A stretch of 64,000 nucleotides of DNA from Datisca glomerata (Eukaryota > Streptophyta > Magnoliopsida > Cucurbitales > Datiscaceae), in contig QANY01003877.1 of the NCBI GenBank assembly GCA_003255025.1, positions 1 to 64,000 on the forward strand. Reading direction: 5' to 3'. The notes beneath the pieces were generated by a model. The model made no database searches and had not been told where the DNA came from. It saw only the letters and a program-made list of their open reading frames with translations. Each line of letters begins with the position of its first letter. The stretch's first letter is position 1. This document shows positions 1 to 10,390 of the stretch, one piece after another. The position numbers were made by a program, and so were the translations under genes.

Positions 1-30
1 GAGAGGGGAGAGTTTCTCTCACTAAAAAAA
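1..30 (-). mobile_element. LINE 5' UTR tip, antisense
   Basis: The first bases are the reverse complement of the LINE 5' UTR start seen at 26621-26655 and, on the other strand, at 2250-2275 and 31090-31120 (a hairpin-like GAGAG...CTCTC tract next to a run of A). This suggests a minus-strand LINE whose body lies left of the window. Only the tip is visible, so its length and state are unknown. Confidence 0.55.
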
Positions 31-47
31 CCAGGAAGTTGGTGTGT

Positions 48-1860
48 CTCTTGTCTCAAATCGTCTTGTAACCAGCTAGCTTCTTCAAAAAAGCTTGGCA
101 TATTGTAAGGTGTGATGTTACACGGGCTACCTTGGAGTTCTTTCAGACAGGGAACCTCTTGAAAGAAGCTGATTCTACAGTAATCTCTCTAATTCCTATG
201 GTCCCAAATCCCACTTCTGTTGGTGACTTTAGACCCATTTCATGCAGTAAATTTCATTTACAAATGCATTACCAAGATTCTCACTGCAAGATGAAGCCCT
301 TGCTCCCTAATTTTATAAATCAGAATCAAAGTGCTTTCATTCCAAAAAAGAAGGATAGCTGACAATATCTTCATCTAACAAGAACTTCTTAGGAGCTATC
401 ATAGATCTTTATGAATGCCAAAGTGTGCATTTAAAGTGGACTTAAAGAAAGCATATTACATTGTGAATTGGGTGTTAGTTGGTGAAACTCAACACTACCT
501 TAATTTCCCAGATCTTTTCATCTCATGGATTATGGAGTGCATCTCCTCTCCTTTTTAATCTATTAAGATAATGGGGAGCTTCATGGCTATTTCAGAGGTG
601 CCAAAGGTATTAGGCAAGGGGACCCCATCTCACCCTACCTATTTGTGATTATCATGGAGGTCCTTACTAGCTTACTACAATTGGAGATAAATGGGGAGCT
701 TCATATGCTGAGTTTCAGTACCATTGGAGATGTGAGAAGATAACAATATCTAACCTTTGCTTTGCTGATGGTTTGTTTATACTCTGCATATGAACTAAGG
801 AGTCATTATAGACCATTAAAGACACATTAGAGCTCTATCAATGCATTTTGAGTCTCCAACCTAACAAGATAACGAGCTAAATATTCCTTTCATGAGTGCA
901 AGAATTGATATTCTATCTATACTAGACTTTCCTTTAGGACAATTCCCAAGGAGATATTCAGGAACGCCCTTGATCACCTCAAAATTGGGCAAAAGTGACT
1001 GTGTCACTCTAGTTGATAGGATTACAGAGAGAATAAGATCTTGGGACTCCAAATTTCTTAGCTATACAGGGAGATTACAACTCATTAATGCAATGTTGAT
1101 GACAATGTTCCAATTTTGGGTCAGGCTCTTCATTCTACCAAAGAAAGTGGTAAACGAGGTCCAAGACACTCTCAGGAATTACTTATGGAATGCGGAAGAG
1201 AGTAAGCATACCGGTGCCAAGGTGGCCTAGGTTGATATTTGCTATGATAAGGTCCAAGGAGGTCTGGGGCCTAAGGAGCTGGTATTAGCAAATGAGGTGG
1301 CAGTGGCAAAACACTTATGTTTTCTGATCGTAATATCGAAGATCTCATTATGGAAAAACTGGAACCAAATCTATCTTATAAGAAAAAGCTCCATATTCAT
1401 ATCTCCAATCCCTTCAAACCCATTTTACGTTTAGAGAAAGATTCTCAAGCTTTGGTGTCAATTCCTTTCGTTTACAAAGCCTTCTAACTGACCCTTGGCT
1501 CCCATTAAGTCTTTTGTTGCCCAAATTTGGACAGAGAATTTTGTCAGGTAGAGCATGGAAACTCGAATCCAAAGTAAGTGATATTATTATTAATGGACAA
1601 TGGCACTGGCCTACAACCAATATAATGGAGCTTCTAGAACTCAGGAATATCCAACTCCCATTGCCTCAAGTAACTAGACCTGCCCTTGGATTCCGGCTCC
1701 TAGCCCGCATGGATCCTTTTCCTCCTCTCACACCTATAAGATTTTGGCCACCCAAAAGAAAAATGTAAGATGGTCAAGACTACTCTGGTTCAAATATAGT
1801 ATCCCAGGATGTAGTTTCATCGCTTGGCTCGCTATCCTTCACAAACCAGCTGGTAGTATA
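48..1860 (+). pseudogene. LINE (L1-type) ORF2 remnant: RT and zf-RVT region
   Basis: This is a decayed non-LTR retrotransposon reverse transcriptase. A scrap like ORF1 (48-70) is followed by the EN-RT linker (from 72), the RT start reading VGDFRPISC (132-250), a DLKKAYY block (~435-455), GIRQGDPISPYLF (608-650), and the catalytic box at ~765, which reads FADG instead of FADD and is soon followed by a stop. The post-RT region is open at 892-1230 (GRLQLINAM, NYLWNA), and a broken zf-RVT region reaches ~1850. There are many stops and frameshifts and no 3' UTR. It is certainly inactive. Confidence 0.85.
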
Positions 1861-1894
1861 TTAGATTATCGTTAGTATTATTCATTTAACAAAA

Positions 1895-2217
1895 AAATCT
1901 TGCTACTTGGAACATTAGGGGGGCTCAATGACTCCCTAAAACAAGCTGTTGTGAGGAAGCTTTGTAAGAATTTCAGTCTTTCTCTTTGTTCTTTACTTGA
2001 AACTAAAGTGAAAAACATTAATTTCACTAATCCTTGTAAGGCCACTTTTCCTAATTGGGAGATGGTAGCAAACTACAATTTTGCTGCAGGGGGTAGAATT
2101 TGGGTTGCTTGGGACCCAAAAGTACTCGATGCAATAGTTTTAGATACTACTGACCAAGTTATATTTTGTAAGCTTACTATTAAGCATTATAATGTTGTAT
2201 GTTATATCAAATTTTAA
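1895..2217 (+). pseudogene. LINE ORF2 N-terminus: apurinic-type endonuclease fragment
   Basis: Translation gives LATWNIRG, then, after a one-base insertion in a G run at ~1918-1923, LNDSLKQAVVRKLCKNFSLS and LLETKV. These match the N-terminal endonuclease of the LINE at 22813-24126 (WNIRG box; catalytic Glu in ETK). It stops at ~2217, before the GDFNA and SDH boxes, so it is only the first ~105 residues. It lies directly after RT-end sequence (48-1860), the reverse of normal order, so it comes from a separate insertion or a rearrangement. It belongs to the ORF2 subfamily also seen antisense at 49.75-50.03 kb. Confidence 0.8.
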
Positions 2218-2244
2218 GAAAAACTTGTATTGGGTAAGCAAAAA

Positions 2245-2339
2245 AGAGTTTTTTAGTGAGAGAAGCTCTCCCCTCTCTCTAGAATTCTGGTTTTAGTTTT
2301 TGCCTCTCCCTCCCTTAGGGGAGGCCATGACCTCTAACA
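2245..2339 (+). promoter_or_regulatory. LINE 5' UTR
   Basis: A short GC-richer leader with two self-complementary parts (AGAGAAGCTCTCCCCTCTCT and CCCTCCCTTAGGGGAGG) runs straight into the ORF1 start at 2340. Nearly the same leader precedes ORF1 at 31090-31180 (+) and 26564-26655 (-), so it marks LINE 5' ends. In plant L1s the internal promoter is expected here; the promoter role is inferred. Confidence 0.7.
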
Positions 2340-3093
2340 ATGATTAATGATGAGTACATTAAGCATGCTGCAGATGTTGGTAAGCAAGTTTCAAATGTTA
2401 AGAAAGATTCAGCTAGTGGTCAAGCTAAGCTTGGAGTGTCTTTCAATGGCCATGTTGTTTTGAATGATAAGGTTACTAAGGGAGCCAGGGAAGCTAATGC
2501 CCATGTTATTGGTTTTAATGCTCTTAAGCAAGGTTCTAGTACTAAGAAATTTGGACCAGAGAGTGGTTTCATTGAGCCTGGGAAGTTAGAAGCTCAGTCC
2601 AAGGAAGCTTCAGGTTTATTAGTTGCAAATGAGATTATTTCTGATCATTCAAAGCTTAGAGATAATTTTATTTCTTCCGATCACAATCGGAGCAAATTAC
2701 ATGAGCTGAATCTTTCAGACCAACTTTGTTAAAGTCTTAAGAGAAGTAGCATAAGAGGATGAGCTAGAGATGGTGCTCAGAGATCAACCAGCTTGCCTAG
2801 AGCTTCAAAGGTTGAAGATGATACTCATTACCTCTCTGTCAAAGGTGATGATGAGTGTCCTTTGATAGAAGACAAATCAAGCTTGTCTCAAATCTTCTTG
2901 TTTGGAGAAGAGGAAAAGCAGCTGCCAAGCATATCAAAAGGGAGAGGTGACGGCTCCTTTTTGGCACGTGGGTGTGATGTGGTCAGCTTGGAGAAGAGTG
3001 AGGCTCCAGCTCCCAAGCTTCGACTTGGTCAACAATCTACGACTATCCTTTCTAATAAAGGAAAGGACACTCAAAAAGATAATTCTTTAGTAG
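2340..3093 (+). pseudogene. LINE ORF1, N-terminal part
   Basis: The frame starts INDEYIKHAADVGKQ after the initiator Met (MVNDEYIKHAADVGKQ in the copy at 26563). It runs to 2732, then continues after a stop/frameshift at 2793-3093 (PRASKVEDDTHYLSVKG). The first Val codon of the family has become Ile. No RNA-binding or zinc-knuckle region is left: the copy is cut at ~3093, where a minus-strand gypsy protease begins. The N-terminal region is low-complexity and of unknown function. Confidence 0.8.
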
Positions 3094-3965
3094 GTACCCA
3101 TCATGCATAGCTCTCCTATCAAATTGCCACGGCCTACCAAGCAAAATATCTCCAGCATTCATAGGAACCACATCACACAACACCTCATCATGATATTTAC
3201 CAATTGAAAATAAGATAGTAGATTGCCTATTCACCTTGACCTCACCACAATCATCAAGCCACTTAAGCTGGTATGGTCGTGGGTGTAGTGTAGTAGACAA
3301 CCCCAACCGATTAATCAAGATTGTACTCACCACATTACTGCAACTCCCACCATCGATAATCACACTACATGCCTTGCCTTTAACATGACACCTTGTATGG
3401 AACAAGTTCTCTCGCTGCTCCTCACGACAATCCTCCTTCAATTGGGTGTTAAGAGCATGTCTTATAACCAACACATCACCCCTAATCGGTTCTTCAATGC
3501 TCCCTTCACTACAACTCTCTAATGCGAGCATCTCCTCCTCATCGCTTTCATTCTCACCCTCATCTTCATCAGTCACTATCTCACCATTTGGTAGGGTCAT
3601 AGTTCTCCTATTAGGGCATTCCTTGCTAATATGACCTACACCTTGACACTTACAGCACTTAATGTCTCTATTTCTCCCTTTAGGCTCTTCGAGTTTGGAT
3701 TTTTCTTTGTAAATCGAATCGGTCTTTCCCTTTGAACCATCATAAGCAGCCTTATTTCCACCCTTAAAATCACTCCTCCCATCCCTTTTCCAAGTTGAAT
3801 TAGAGTTGGAATAAGGTTTGGAAACATACCTTGCTGCCCCTCTTACTTGGAGCTGCTTTTCCACCTTGATGGCAATGTGCATCATCTCTTCTAACTCCAC
3901 ATAAGGTTGCAAATCCACTCAGTCAGCTATCTCCTTGTTCAAACCAGCCAAGAAACGTGCCATAG
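3093..3965 (-). pseudogene. Ty3/gypsy gag zinc knuckle and aspartic protease
   Basis: An open minus frame (3918 to 3052) begins in the C-terminal part of gag (YVELEEMMHIAIKVEKQL). It contains a canonical CCHC knuckle CCKCQGVGHISKEC, an acidic linker, and a retropepsin-like domain with VIIDGGSCSNV and ILLGRPWQFDRR. IDGGSC in place of the usual D-T/S-G-A is common among plant gypsy proteases. The frame ends in LINE sequence at ~3093, so RT, RNase H and integrase are missing. A stop near 3919-3965 separates it from gag upstream on the same strand. The linker after the knuckle is unusually rich in Glu/Asp. Confidence 0.85.
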
Positions 3966-3991
3966 TGGTCTCTATATCATCCGTGCCCTAG

Positions 3992-4723
3992 TCATGAGCA
4001 TTTTTCCATCTCCTTGTAGTAACACTTACTGCCTTGTATAAGAACTTGAAGTTTTTGCACAAGTTCCCTATGAAAATGCCTAGGTACAAATCTCTTCCTC
4101 ATTGTAGACTTGAGATCATTCCAAGTCTCCGTTGTATTCTCCAAATTTCTTCTTCTACTTGTCACCAATTGATCCCACCAAGCTATAGCATAATCTGAAA
4201 ATTGGGTGATCGCCAACTTGACCTTCTTCTCCTCACTAAATTGATGACAATCAAATATGAGTTCCAACTTCTTTTCCCATTGTAAATATGCCTCCGGATC
4301 TGATTTACCTTGAAAATGAGGTATTTTAAGTTTAATGCTTCCCAAATTTCTATCTATAAAATCGTCATTGCCTCGGTTTCGACCATGGAATTGTCTTTCT
4401 CTCATTCTCCCTCTACTTCTACCAAAACCGTGACCTTCTCTTCCTCCTCTAGGCATGACCCTTCCAACAATTGTATCATCATCATCCTCATTATAATCAA
4501 AATATTCATCTTCCAAGTTTCATCAACTTGAGATATTCGGTTTCTGCCTCATCGTCGCCTCTCGTTGTGATTTGTTGTTGCTCTTTCAACCGCCTGCAAC
4601 CTTGCATCCATTCCTCATGGCCTCCATATTTCTATTAAAACGTGTAAACTCTCCTCGTTGAGCCTCGCGTAGCATAGCATCAGGAACATGACCAACATCA
4701 TTATCTCCATTTTGGTTTGACAT
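3992..4723 (-). pseudogene. Ty3/gypsy gag (capsid)
   Basis: The likely start is MSNQNGDNDVGHV at 4723. After a short break around 4516-4590 the capsid domain (Retrotrans_gag type) reads IPHFQGKSDPEAYLQWEKK, AIAWWDQL and MRKRFVPRHFHRELV. It also carries an Arg/Gly-rich stretch before the capsid. It is homologous to gag at 8896-9528 (+) and 43867-44390 (-) but diverged from both. The frame breaks before the zinc knuckle (~3970), so Gag-Pro is not continuous. Confidence 0.85.
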
Positions 4724-4789
4724 TACTGCAATAGAATGTAAGAAACAAAAATAATTCAAGGACCTCACAAGCTCTCCCTCACGTGTTTA

Positions 4790-5600
4790 CACTCAAAAAA
4801 GATGGGGGTCACTCGAACTAAAAAAAAAATTCACTCATTGTTTTCCTCACATCACTCTAGCTTATTCTTTCATGTTCTTAGGTGAATCACACTTTTAAAA
4901 CAATTCAAATAGCTTGTAATGTGTAGAATTTCAAAACTGAAATTTTCAAAACAAGCTGAACAGGAAACAAATTTAGGAAAGTAATGAATTTAGGAAAGTA
5001 ACGAATTTAGGAAACTAACAAATTTTAGGAAAGTAATGAAATAAGGAAAGTAATGAAATAAGGAAAGTAAAGAATGTAGGAAAGTATCTAATTTTAGGAA
5101 AGTATTGAAGTTAGGAAAGTAAACAATTTAGGAAAGTAACTAATTTTAGGAAAGTAATTAAGTTATTAAAGTAAAAAACTTAGGAAAGTAACAAATTTAG
5201 GAAAATAAATGAATTTAGGAAAGAGACTAATCTAGGAAAAGTAGTGATTTTAAGAAAGTAGAGAATCTAAGAAAGTATGAATTTAGGAAAGTGACCAATT
5301 TAGAAAGTAATGAATTTAGAAATAAAGAACTTCCTAAAATTAGGAAAGTAACAAATTTAGAAACAAATATATTCCTAGAATTAGGAAAGTAATTATTTTC
5401 GTTCCCTTCTTTTTTTTCGAACGAAATTCTCTCTTCTTTTTTGACACATGTTTTTTTTGCACGAATTTTCTTCTTTTTTCTCTCTCTTTTTTTTGAACTG
5501 CAACAATAAACCCAAAATTGAATTCAAAAGAACAAGAAAACGTAAGAAATCAGAATTAAAGAAACAGAATTTTAAAGAGATAAAACCTGATCTAGAGCCA
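4790..5600 (-). other. Ty3/gypsy 5' leader between PBS and gag
   Basis: This non-coding leader, on the minus strand, runs from the primer-binding site at 5603-5614 to the gag start at 4723. It holds a minisatellite (4970-5400) and T-rich and A-rich tracts. A related end (GTGTTTACACTCAAA near 4785-4800) also occurs next to gag at 44455-44465, supporting the assignment. Confidence 0.7.
4970..5400 (-). repeat. AT-rich minisatellite in gypsy leader (unit ~16-18 bp)
   Basis: The plus strand repeats variants of AATTTAGGAAAGTAA about 25 times with small changes (GAATTTAGGAAAGTAACGAA, ATTTTAGGAAAGTAATG). It lies wholly inside the leader of the minus-strand gypsy element. The other gypsy family has a different simple repeat at the same structural place (TTATC arrays at 8041-8478 and 50530-50830). 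Confidence 0.85.
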
Positions 5601-5602
5601 AA

Positions 5603-5614
5603 GCTCTGATACCA
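5603..5614 (-). other. Primer-binding site (initiator tRNA-Met)
   Basis: The minus strand reads TGGTATCAGAGC, the complement of the 3' end of plant initiator tRNA-Met, as used by many plant LTR retrotransposons. It lies a few bases beyond the LTR end at ~5618, fixing the minus orientation of the element. Confidence 0.85.
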
Positions 5615-5617
5615 AAA

Positions 5618-6409
5618 GATACGGAACCTCCAAGAATATGCTTGAGAACCCCTTTATGTATAGGAACCCATGAAGCATTAACGTGAAAACCCCAATACCC
5701 AATTATGCAACAATCAAAAAGCTAGAAAAACATATTTATTAGATAGATGATCAAGAACTAGAATAAAGAAACCTTATTTCTGAGTTCCAGTTTCGAAACA
5801 CTCGACAAGAAGGTGATCAATTCACTTGAATGTTTCTTAAAGCATGTATTCTACTCAAGAACATAAAGATAAAAGCAAAACAATATTTTGGTTTTCCTTA
5901 AATTAATATTCTGGACCCTTAAAACATTCTAGCAAGGCATATCTATAGACTTTACGAAGGTTTCCTAAAATCCTAAAACCCAAGAATAGGAAACTAACCT
6001 AATTATATTTTAAATAATAATTAAGAATAGACTATATTAAGCAAAATAAAACTAATGGACTCTAAATAAAGTGAAATTTCGTTTAGCCCAAAAGGTAACA
6101 CAAAAATGCCCCATTACATACTTAATCCAACCCATTAATAGCTTGGACTTGAACCAAGTTGTACTGGACTCATGTTGCACTTATCTCAAAGCTTTGATGT
6201 CCTTGTAGACCTTCACTAGCTGAATTGACTAAGCCTTGAAAATGGTGGATTAAAGCTTGTTGAAGCTTTTTAGACCGCGACCTTGTTATTGGTCCTTGAG
6301 GCATGCTAATTGGACTAGAAACCTCTTGAACTCACTCCTTGCCTTCTTGATCATGCTCATCTTTAAGATGTTGAATCCTTTGAACTTGGTGTGTAGGTTT
6401 ATCCTTAAT
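5618..6409 (-). mobile_element. Ty3/gypsy family-1 5' LTR (carries pol C-terminal tail)
   Basis: This ~790-bp LTR lies directly before the PBS. Its first ~280 bp on the minus strand are related to the open frame seen in the copies at 20556-20843, 27151-27441 and 51422-51709 (GPITRLRS block; here the frame is degraded). The rest matches those copies through the GGAGGTTCCGTAT end. It abuts antisense LINE sequence at ~6409. The terminus (TTAAGGATAAACC) is the same one used in the other copies although the neighbouring LINE position differs, so it is a real element end. The TATA region has mutated here. Confidence 0.75.
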
Positions 6410-6875
6410 AGAATGACAGAAATTGCTGTTGAGTTGGCTTCTTTTAAGAGCTCCCCTGTCTGAAGAACTCAAGAATAGCCTTGGTCACATCATACCCTAC
6501 AATGTGCCAAGCTTTTTTGAAGAAGTTAGCTGGGAATCAGGTCCTGGGGATTCATCACTTCCTATACTAAAGATAGAGTTCTTAACTTCCTCAGCAGTAA
6601 CATGTCATGTCAAAAGAGTGCCTTGTGAACCATTCAGTTTTTTTGGGAGAACCCTTTCCAAAATGTTCCAAAAGATCAAATTCTACCACAGCGAATATAG
6701 TGACTAAGAGAGGATTAGGGGTTCCCAAAAGATCAACATAGTATTCCAAGTGTGGTTCTTCACCTCCTTAGGATCAGAAATGGTTGAACCTCGGTGTAGC
6801 AAGTGTGTAATTCTTGACCTGATTTTTCTCTTTTTCATGTTTTGGAAGAAGAAAGAAGAGTTTTGGTCACCATGA
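6410..6875 (-). pseudogene. LINE ORF2 fragment (EN-RT linker to RT start)
   Basis: On the minus strand GDQNSSFFFQNMKK and RSRITHLL are followed by degraded linker and by AWHIVGYDVTKAILEFF and KEANSTAI, matching the linker and RT start of the LINE at 22.6-23.1 kb. It is broken by frameshifts. The gypsy LTR (5618-6409) abuts it at ~6409; at its other end it is fused to a gypsy protease tail at ~6876. Confidence 0.8.
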
Positions 6876-7066
6876 TTTTGCAACCCTACTTGATCTTCGT
6901 AAATCTGATTTTGTGTCATTGGAAGAAGAGTAATCAACGTTTTATTGTGTTCAAAATAGTTTTGATTAGAGAAACCATCATGCTTCACTCGTCTATCAAA
7001 TTTCCATGGCCTTCCCCACAACAAGTGTCCAACTCGTTATGTGACCTCTACCTTGTTTTGGGGTGA
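6876..7066 (-). pseudogene. Ty3/gypsy protease C-terminal scrap
   Basis: The minus frame reads LWGRPWKFDRRVKHDG and then ITLLPMTQNQIYEDQV, the end of the protease and start of the charged linker found at 10205-10389 (+) and 29690-29870 (-). The frame continues without a stop into LINE sequence at ~6875, making a chance chimeric frame (7024-6704). Confidence 0.8.
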
Positions 7067-7106
7067 GGGGTATAAGAGTAATAGGTTTCTTATCAATTAC
7101 AAAAGA

Positions 7107-7762
7107 CTATCTATTTTTGTAATCGTTATGAATGGCTTTTCTATCTAATTTCCACGGTTTGCTCAAGAGAAGATGACTTGCTTGCATTGGCAATACATCA
7201 CACAAAACTTTATCGCAGTACTTGCCAATAGAGAAAGAAACTAACACTTGCTTATGCACCTGGATTTCCCCACTATCATTCGGCCATTTCAACTTGTGTG
7301 GATTAGGATGTTTTGATATAGGCAAGTTTAGTTTTTTCATCATGTAAGTGCTAGCCACATTAGTACAACTTTCCCCATCAATAATCATACTACACACTTT
7401 ATCATTAACAAGGCATCCAGTATGAAAAATATTTTCTTGTATTACCTTCTCATCCTTTCTAGCTATGGCACTAAAAGCTCTTCTAGTCACCAAGAGGTCC
7501 CCTTCAACCGATTCTTTAATGTCACTTGCATCCTCTAGTGGTGTGGCATGGACCCCTCTTCAGATTCACTTTTGATTTCTACATTCATGCTTTGCAATGA
7601 TGGTATTTTCATCTTCGTGCTATTCAAATTGTTATCCACCCTCTCATCCAGCCTATCTTCTCTTTTTTTATGTCGGGATCCCCTATCTCCAACCCCACGG
7701 CCTAATTTTCCAATGTGAGAATATCGGTCCTCTTCATTAAAGTCTTCCCCAAATTCATATCA
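7107..7762 (-). pseudogene. Ty3/gypsy gag-protease, internally deleted
   Basis: From ~7762 downward the minus strand gives the N-terminal gag linker seen in the + copy at 9075-9230 (NLGKTLMKRTDILTLEN in the shifted frame), then jumps to a protease frame at 7493-7107 with MIIDGESCTNVASTYM and LLLSKPWKLDRKA. The active-site region reads IDGES instead of IDGGS. The capsid body and zinc knuckle are missing. It ends head to head with a plus-strand element at 7762. Confidence 0.75.
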
Positions 7763-7764
7763 TT

Positions 7765-7776
7765 TGGTATCAGAGC
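7765..7776 (+). other. Primer-binding site (initiator tRNA-Met)
   Basis: TGGTATCAGAGC on the plus strand begins the leader of the gypsy element whose gag starts at 8896. No LTR precedes it: the site is joined directly to antisense gag. The same PBS and following leader, with its LTR in place, are at 50277-50530. Confidence 0.85.
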
Positions 7777-8895
7777 TATTGGTTCTCTAGAGTCAGATTC
7801 AATTCTGATTTTTTTCTGATTTGACTGTGGTTCTGAAAAAAGATCATAACTTTGGATTCGGGAGTCGAAATAGTCATTATTACATATCAAATCGAACGGA
7901 TTTTCGAGATCTGTAATCTGTACCTTCATTGTGAAGCCAAATTTCATCGTTTTGATCACTTCACGAGGAGTTTAAGTTTTCTGTGCAGTTTCATCTAAAA
8001 ATACAAGATTTCAAATTTCAAATTCGAATTTCCATTGTTTTTAGTTATCATCTTATCTCATCATATCTTGTCATATCTTATCTTATCTAATCTTATCATA
8101 AATTATCTTATCTTTTCTTATCTTACCTTATCTTATCCTTGTCTTATTTTATCATATCTTTTCTTATCTCATTTTATCTTATCTTATCCTTGTCTTATCT
8201 TATCATATATTTTCTTATCTCATCTCATCTTATATTATCTTATCATTGTCTTATCTCATCTTGTCATAATTATCTTATATTTTCTTATTTCATCTTATAT
8301 TATCTTATCTTGTCACAACTTATCCTATCTTTTTTCTTATCTTATCTTATCTTCTCTTCTCTTATCTTTTTCTTATCTTATCTTATCTAATCATTATCTT
8401 ATCGTATCTCATCTCATCTCATATTATCTTATCTATCTCATCTTATCCTTACCTTATCTTGTCCTAACTTATCTTCTGTAAAAAAAAATAGTATGACTTG
8501 ATCTCCTTTTGTTTCCTTATCTCTAAATTGTATCCCTTAGTTGTTTCCTTTCCTTATCTCTCGTAATGTTTTATTTGATTAGGTCTTTTTGTTGTTGCTT
8601 GAAAATTCCAGATTCATCTATTAGTTTTTAGCAAGAACCGAAAGAGAAAACTAAGAGTGGTAAAAGGCAAGAGTGTGTGAGAAAATCAGAGGGTAAAAGC
8701 CAAATATTTTGAGTGAAACACGAGAGAAATTGAGTGAACCTCAAACTTAGAGTGAAAACACAAATGGAAAGAAAATTGAGTGAAACCTCAATATTTGAGT
8801 GTAAACATGTGAGGGAGAGATTGTGAGGTCCTTCATTTTTTTTCTACTAATCTTATTCTCTTTCAAGTATTCCAAACAGAAATAGTGGCGGAGGA
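7777..8895 (+). other. Ty3/gypsy family-2 leader
   Basis: This non-coding leader runs from the PBS to gag. Its first 260 bp closely match 50289-50530. A TTATC array fills 8041-8478. After it come 400 bp of AT-rich, G/A-rich sequence ending TATTCCAAACAGAAATAGTG before the gag start at 8896. I see no conserved small gene in it. Confidence 0.75.
8041..8478 (+). repeat. TTATC-type simple repeat array
   Basis: About 440 bp of degenerate 5-bp units (CTTAT/CATCT mixtures) form long false open frames rich in Leu, Ile, Ser and Tyr. A homologous array at 50530-50830 and short GATAAG units at 44930-44965 lie in the same leader position of related elements, so it belongs to the gypsy family rather than being a chance microsatellite. 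Confidence 0.9.
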
Positions 8896-9528
8896 ATGGC
8901 TGAAGGAGGTATTTCAAAGTTCCAAATGGAGGTGTTAGTGGGTGAATTAAAGAAGACATTAGGAGAGGGGCTGGAACAATTGCTTGAGAGGATTGATCGG
9001 GTGGAAACACGGGTCGAGCAACCTAGAGCTCCTATGGGGCATCGGAGGGACAGACGATCACCTAGGGTTGAGTATGAAGAAGAATTTGGGGAAGACTTTA
9101 ATGAAGTGGACCGATATTCTCACATTGGCAAATTAGGCCGTGGGGTTGGAGATAGGGGATTCCAACATAGGAATAGGGAAGACAGGTTTGGTGATAGGGT
9201 GAACAACAATTTGGGTAGCATTAAGACGAAGATACCGTTATTTCAAGGCAAGAATGATCCAGAAGCTTATTTAGAATGGAAAAAAAGGATGAAGCTCATG
9301 TTTGATTGTCATCACTATTACGAGCGTAAAAAGGTAAAACTTGCTATTGTTGCATTTATTGATTATGCTATTGATTGGTGGGATCAACTAATGATAAATA
9401 TAAAGAGAAATAGAGAGCGTCTCATAGAGACTTGGGCAGACTTGAAAACCGTGATGAGACGGTTTGTGCCATGTCATTACTATCGAGACTTGTATCGAAA
9501 GCTGCAAGGTCTCACTCAAGGGAGCTGA
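8896..9528 (+). pseudogene. Ty3/gypsy gag (capsid)
   Basis: The protein starts MAEGGISKFQMEVLVGELKK with a short coiled-coil-like stretch, then an Arg-rich linker, and the capsid domain from ~residue 105: [44 protein letters not shown] stop follows at 9526 and a stretch of ~100 bp that is still present at 30560-30720 ([11 protein letters not shown]...) is deleted near 9545. The relative at 30560-31070 (-) shares the capsid almost residue for residue. Confidence 0.85.
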
Positions 9529-9559
9529 AGTGTCAAAGATTATTTTAAGGATTGAACCG

Positions 9560-10389
9560 AGAAATTCATGATTGGGTAGAGATGCAAAATTATATGCAGT
9601 TGGAAGATATGGTGCACACGGCCATTAAGGTTGAGCAGTAACTCAAAAGGAGGGGTGGTACATGTACAACCCTTGGCTCGAGTTGTTCTCCATGGAAACC
9701 AAGCTATCCGGAGAACAAATTCTTCTAGTGCTCGAAATCATGATATTAAGTGTTTTAAAAGCCAAGGTAGGGGTCACATAGTGAGTCAATGTCCAAATGA
9801 GAGAGCCATGATGCTACGAGATGATGGTGAGATCGAGGCCGAGGATAAAGATGACAATGGATCTATGTTGTCATTAAAGGATGAGGAGAATGAGGAGTGT
9901 GCTGTACAAAGAGAATTAGTTGTCGCAAGGAGAGCTCTAAGTGTGCAAATCAAAGAAACTGATGAGGTGCAGCGAGAAAACATCTTTCGTACTACATGCC
10001 ACGATCAAAACAAGGTATGTAGTATGAGTATTGATGGAGGTAGTTGTACTAACGTTGAATCTACAATGTTGGATAAATCAGGGCTGCTAACAACTAAACT
10101 ACCCCGACCATACAAGTTGAAATGGCTGAATGATAGAGGTGAGGTAAAGGTGGAAAAGCAAGTGTTACTCTCATTTCAAATCGGTAAATATGAAGATGAT
10201 GTGTTTTGCAATGTAATATCGGTGCGAGTTGGACACTTGTTGTGGGGAAGGCCATGGAAATTTGATAGAGGAGTGAAGCATGATGGCTTCTCTAATCAAT
10301 ACTATTTTGAACATAATCAAAAGTTGATTACTCTTGTTCCAATGACACAAAATCAGATTTACGAAGATCAAGTGAGGTTTCAAAAATAG
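9560..10389 (+). pseudogene. Ty3/gypsy zinc-knuckle-like region and protease
   Basis: A degraded gag end is followed by an open frame (9631-10389) with a knuckle-like CFKSQGRGHIVSQC, an acidic linker, a retropepsin-like domain (MSIDGGSCTNVEST, LLWGRPWKFDRG) and the linker start TLVPMTQNQIYEDQV. The second Cys of the knuckle is Ser; the copy at 29376-30479 has the same change, so it was inherited rather than arising separately. The frame stops at 10389 and continues one base out of register. Confidence 0.85.
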
Positions 10390-10390
10390 A

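Noticed and set aside
3446..3634. Plus-strand frame over the gypsy protease region rich in Ser
   Set aside because: It is the shadow of the minus-strand acidic linker (Glu/Asp codons read in reverse).
4310..4531. Plus-strand frame ending in repeated Ile, resembling a membrane segment
   Set aside because: It is antisense to gypsy gag, from Asp/Glu-rich codons of the N-terminal part.
5618..6409. Tandem gypsy dimer (internal-LTR-internal) as the reason for pol-tail sequence upstream of gag
   Set aside because: Not excluded, but less economical. The tail starts exactly at the element terminus in several unrelated contexts, and the family-2 LTR at 49498 has TG directly against satellite with the tail inside.
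8035..8481. A 148-codon open frame (and others) of mostly Leu, Ile, Ser, Tyr
   Set aside because: It is the translation of a stop-poor TTATC simple repeat in a retrotransposon leader, not a membrane protein gene.
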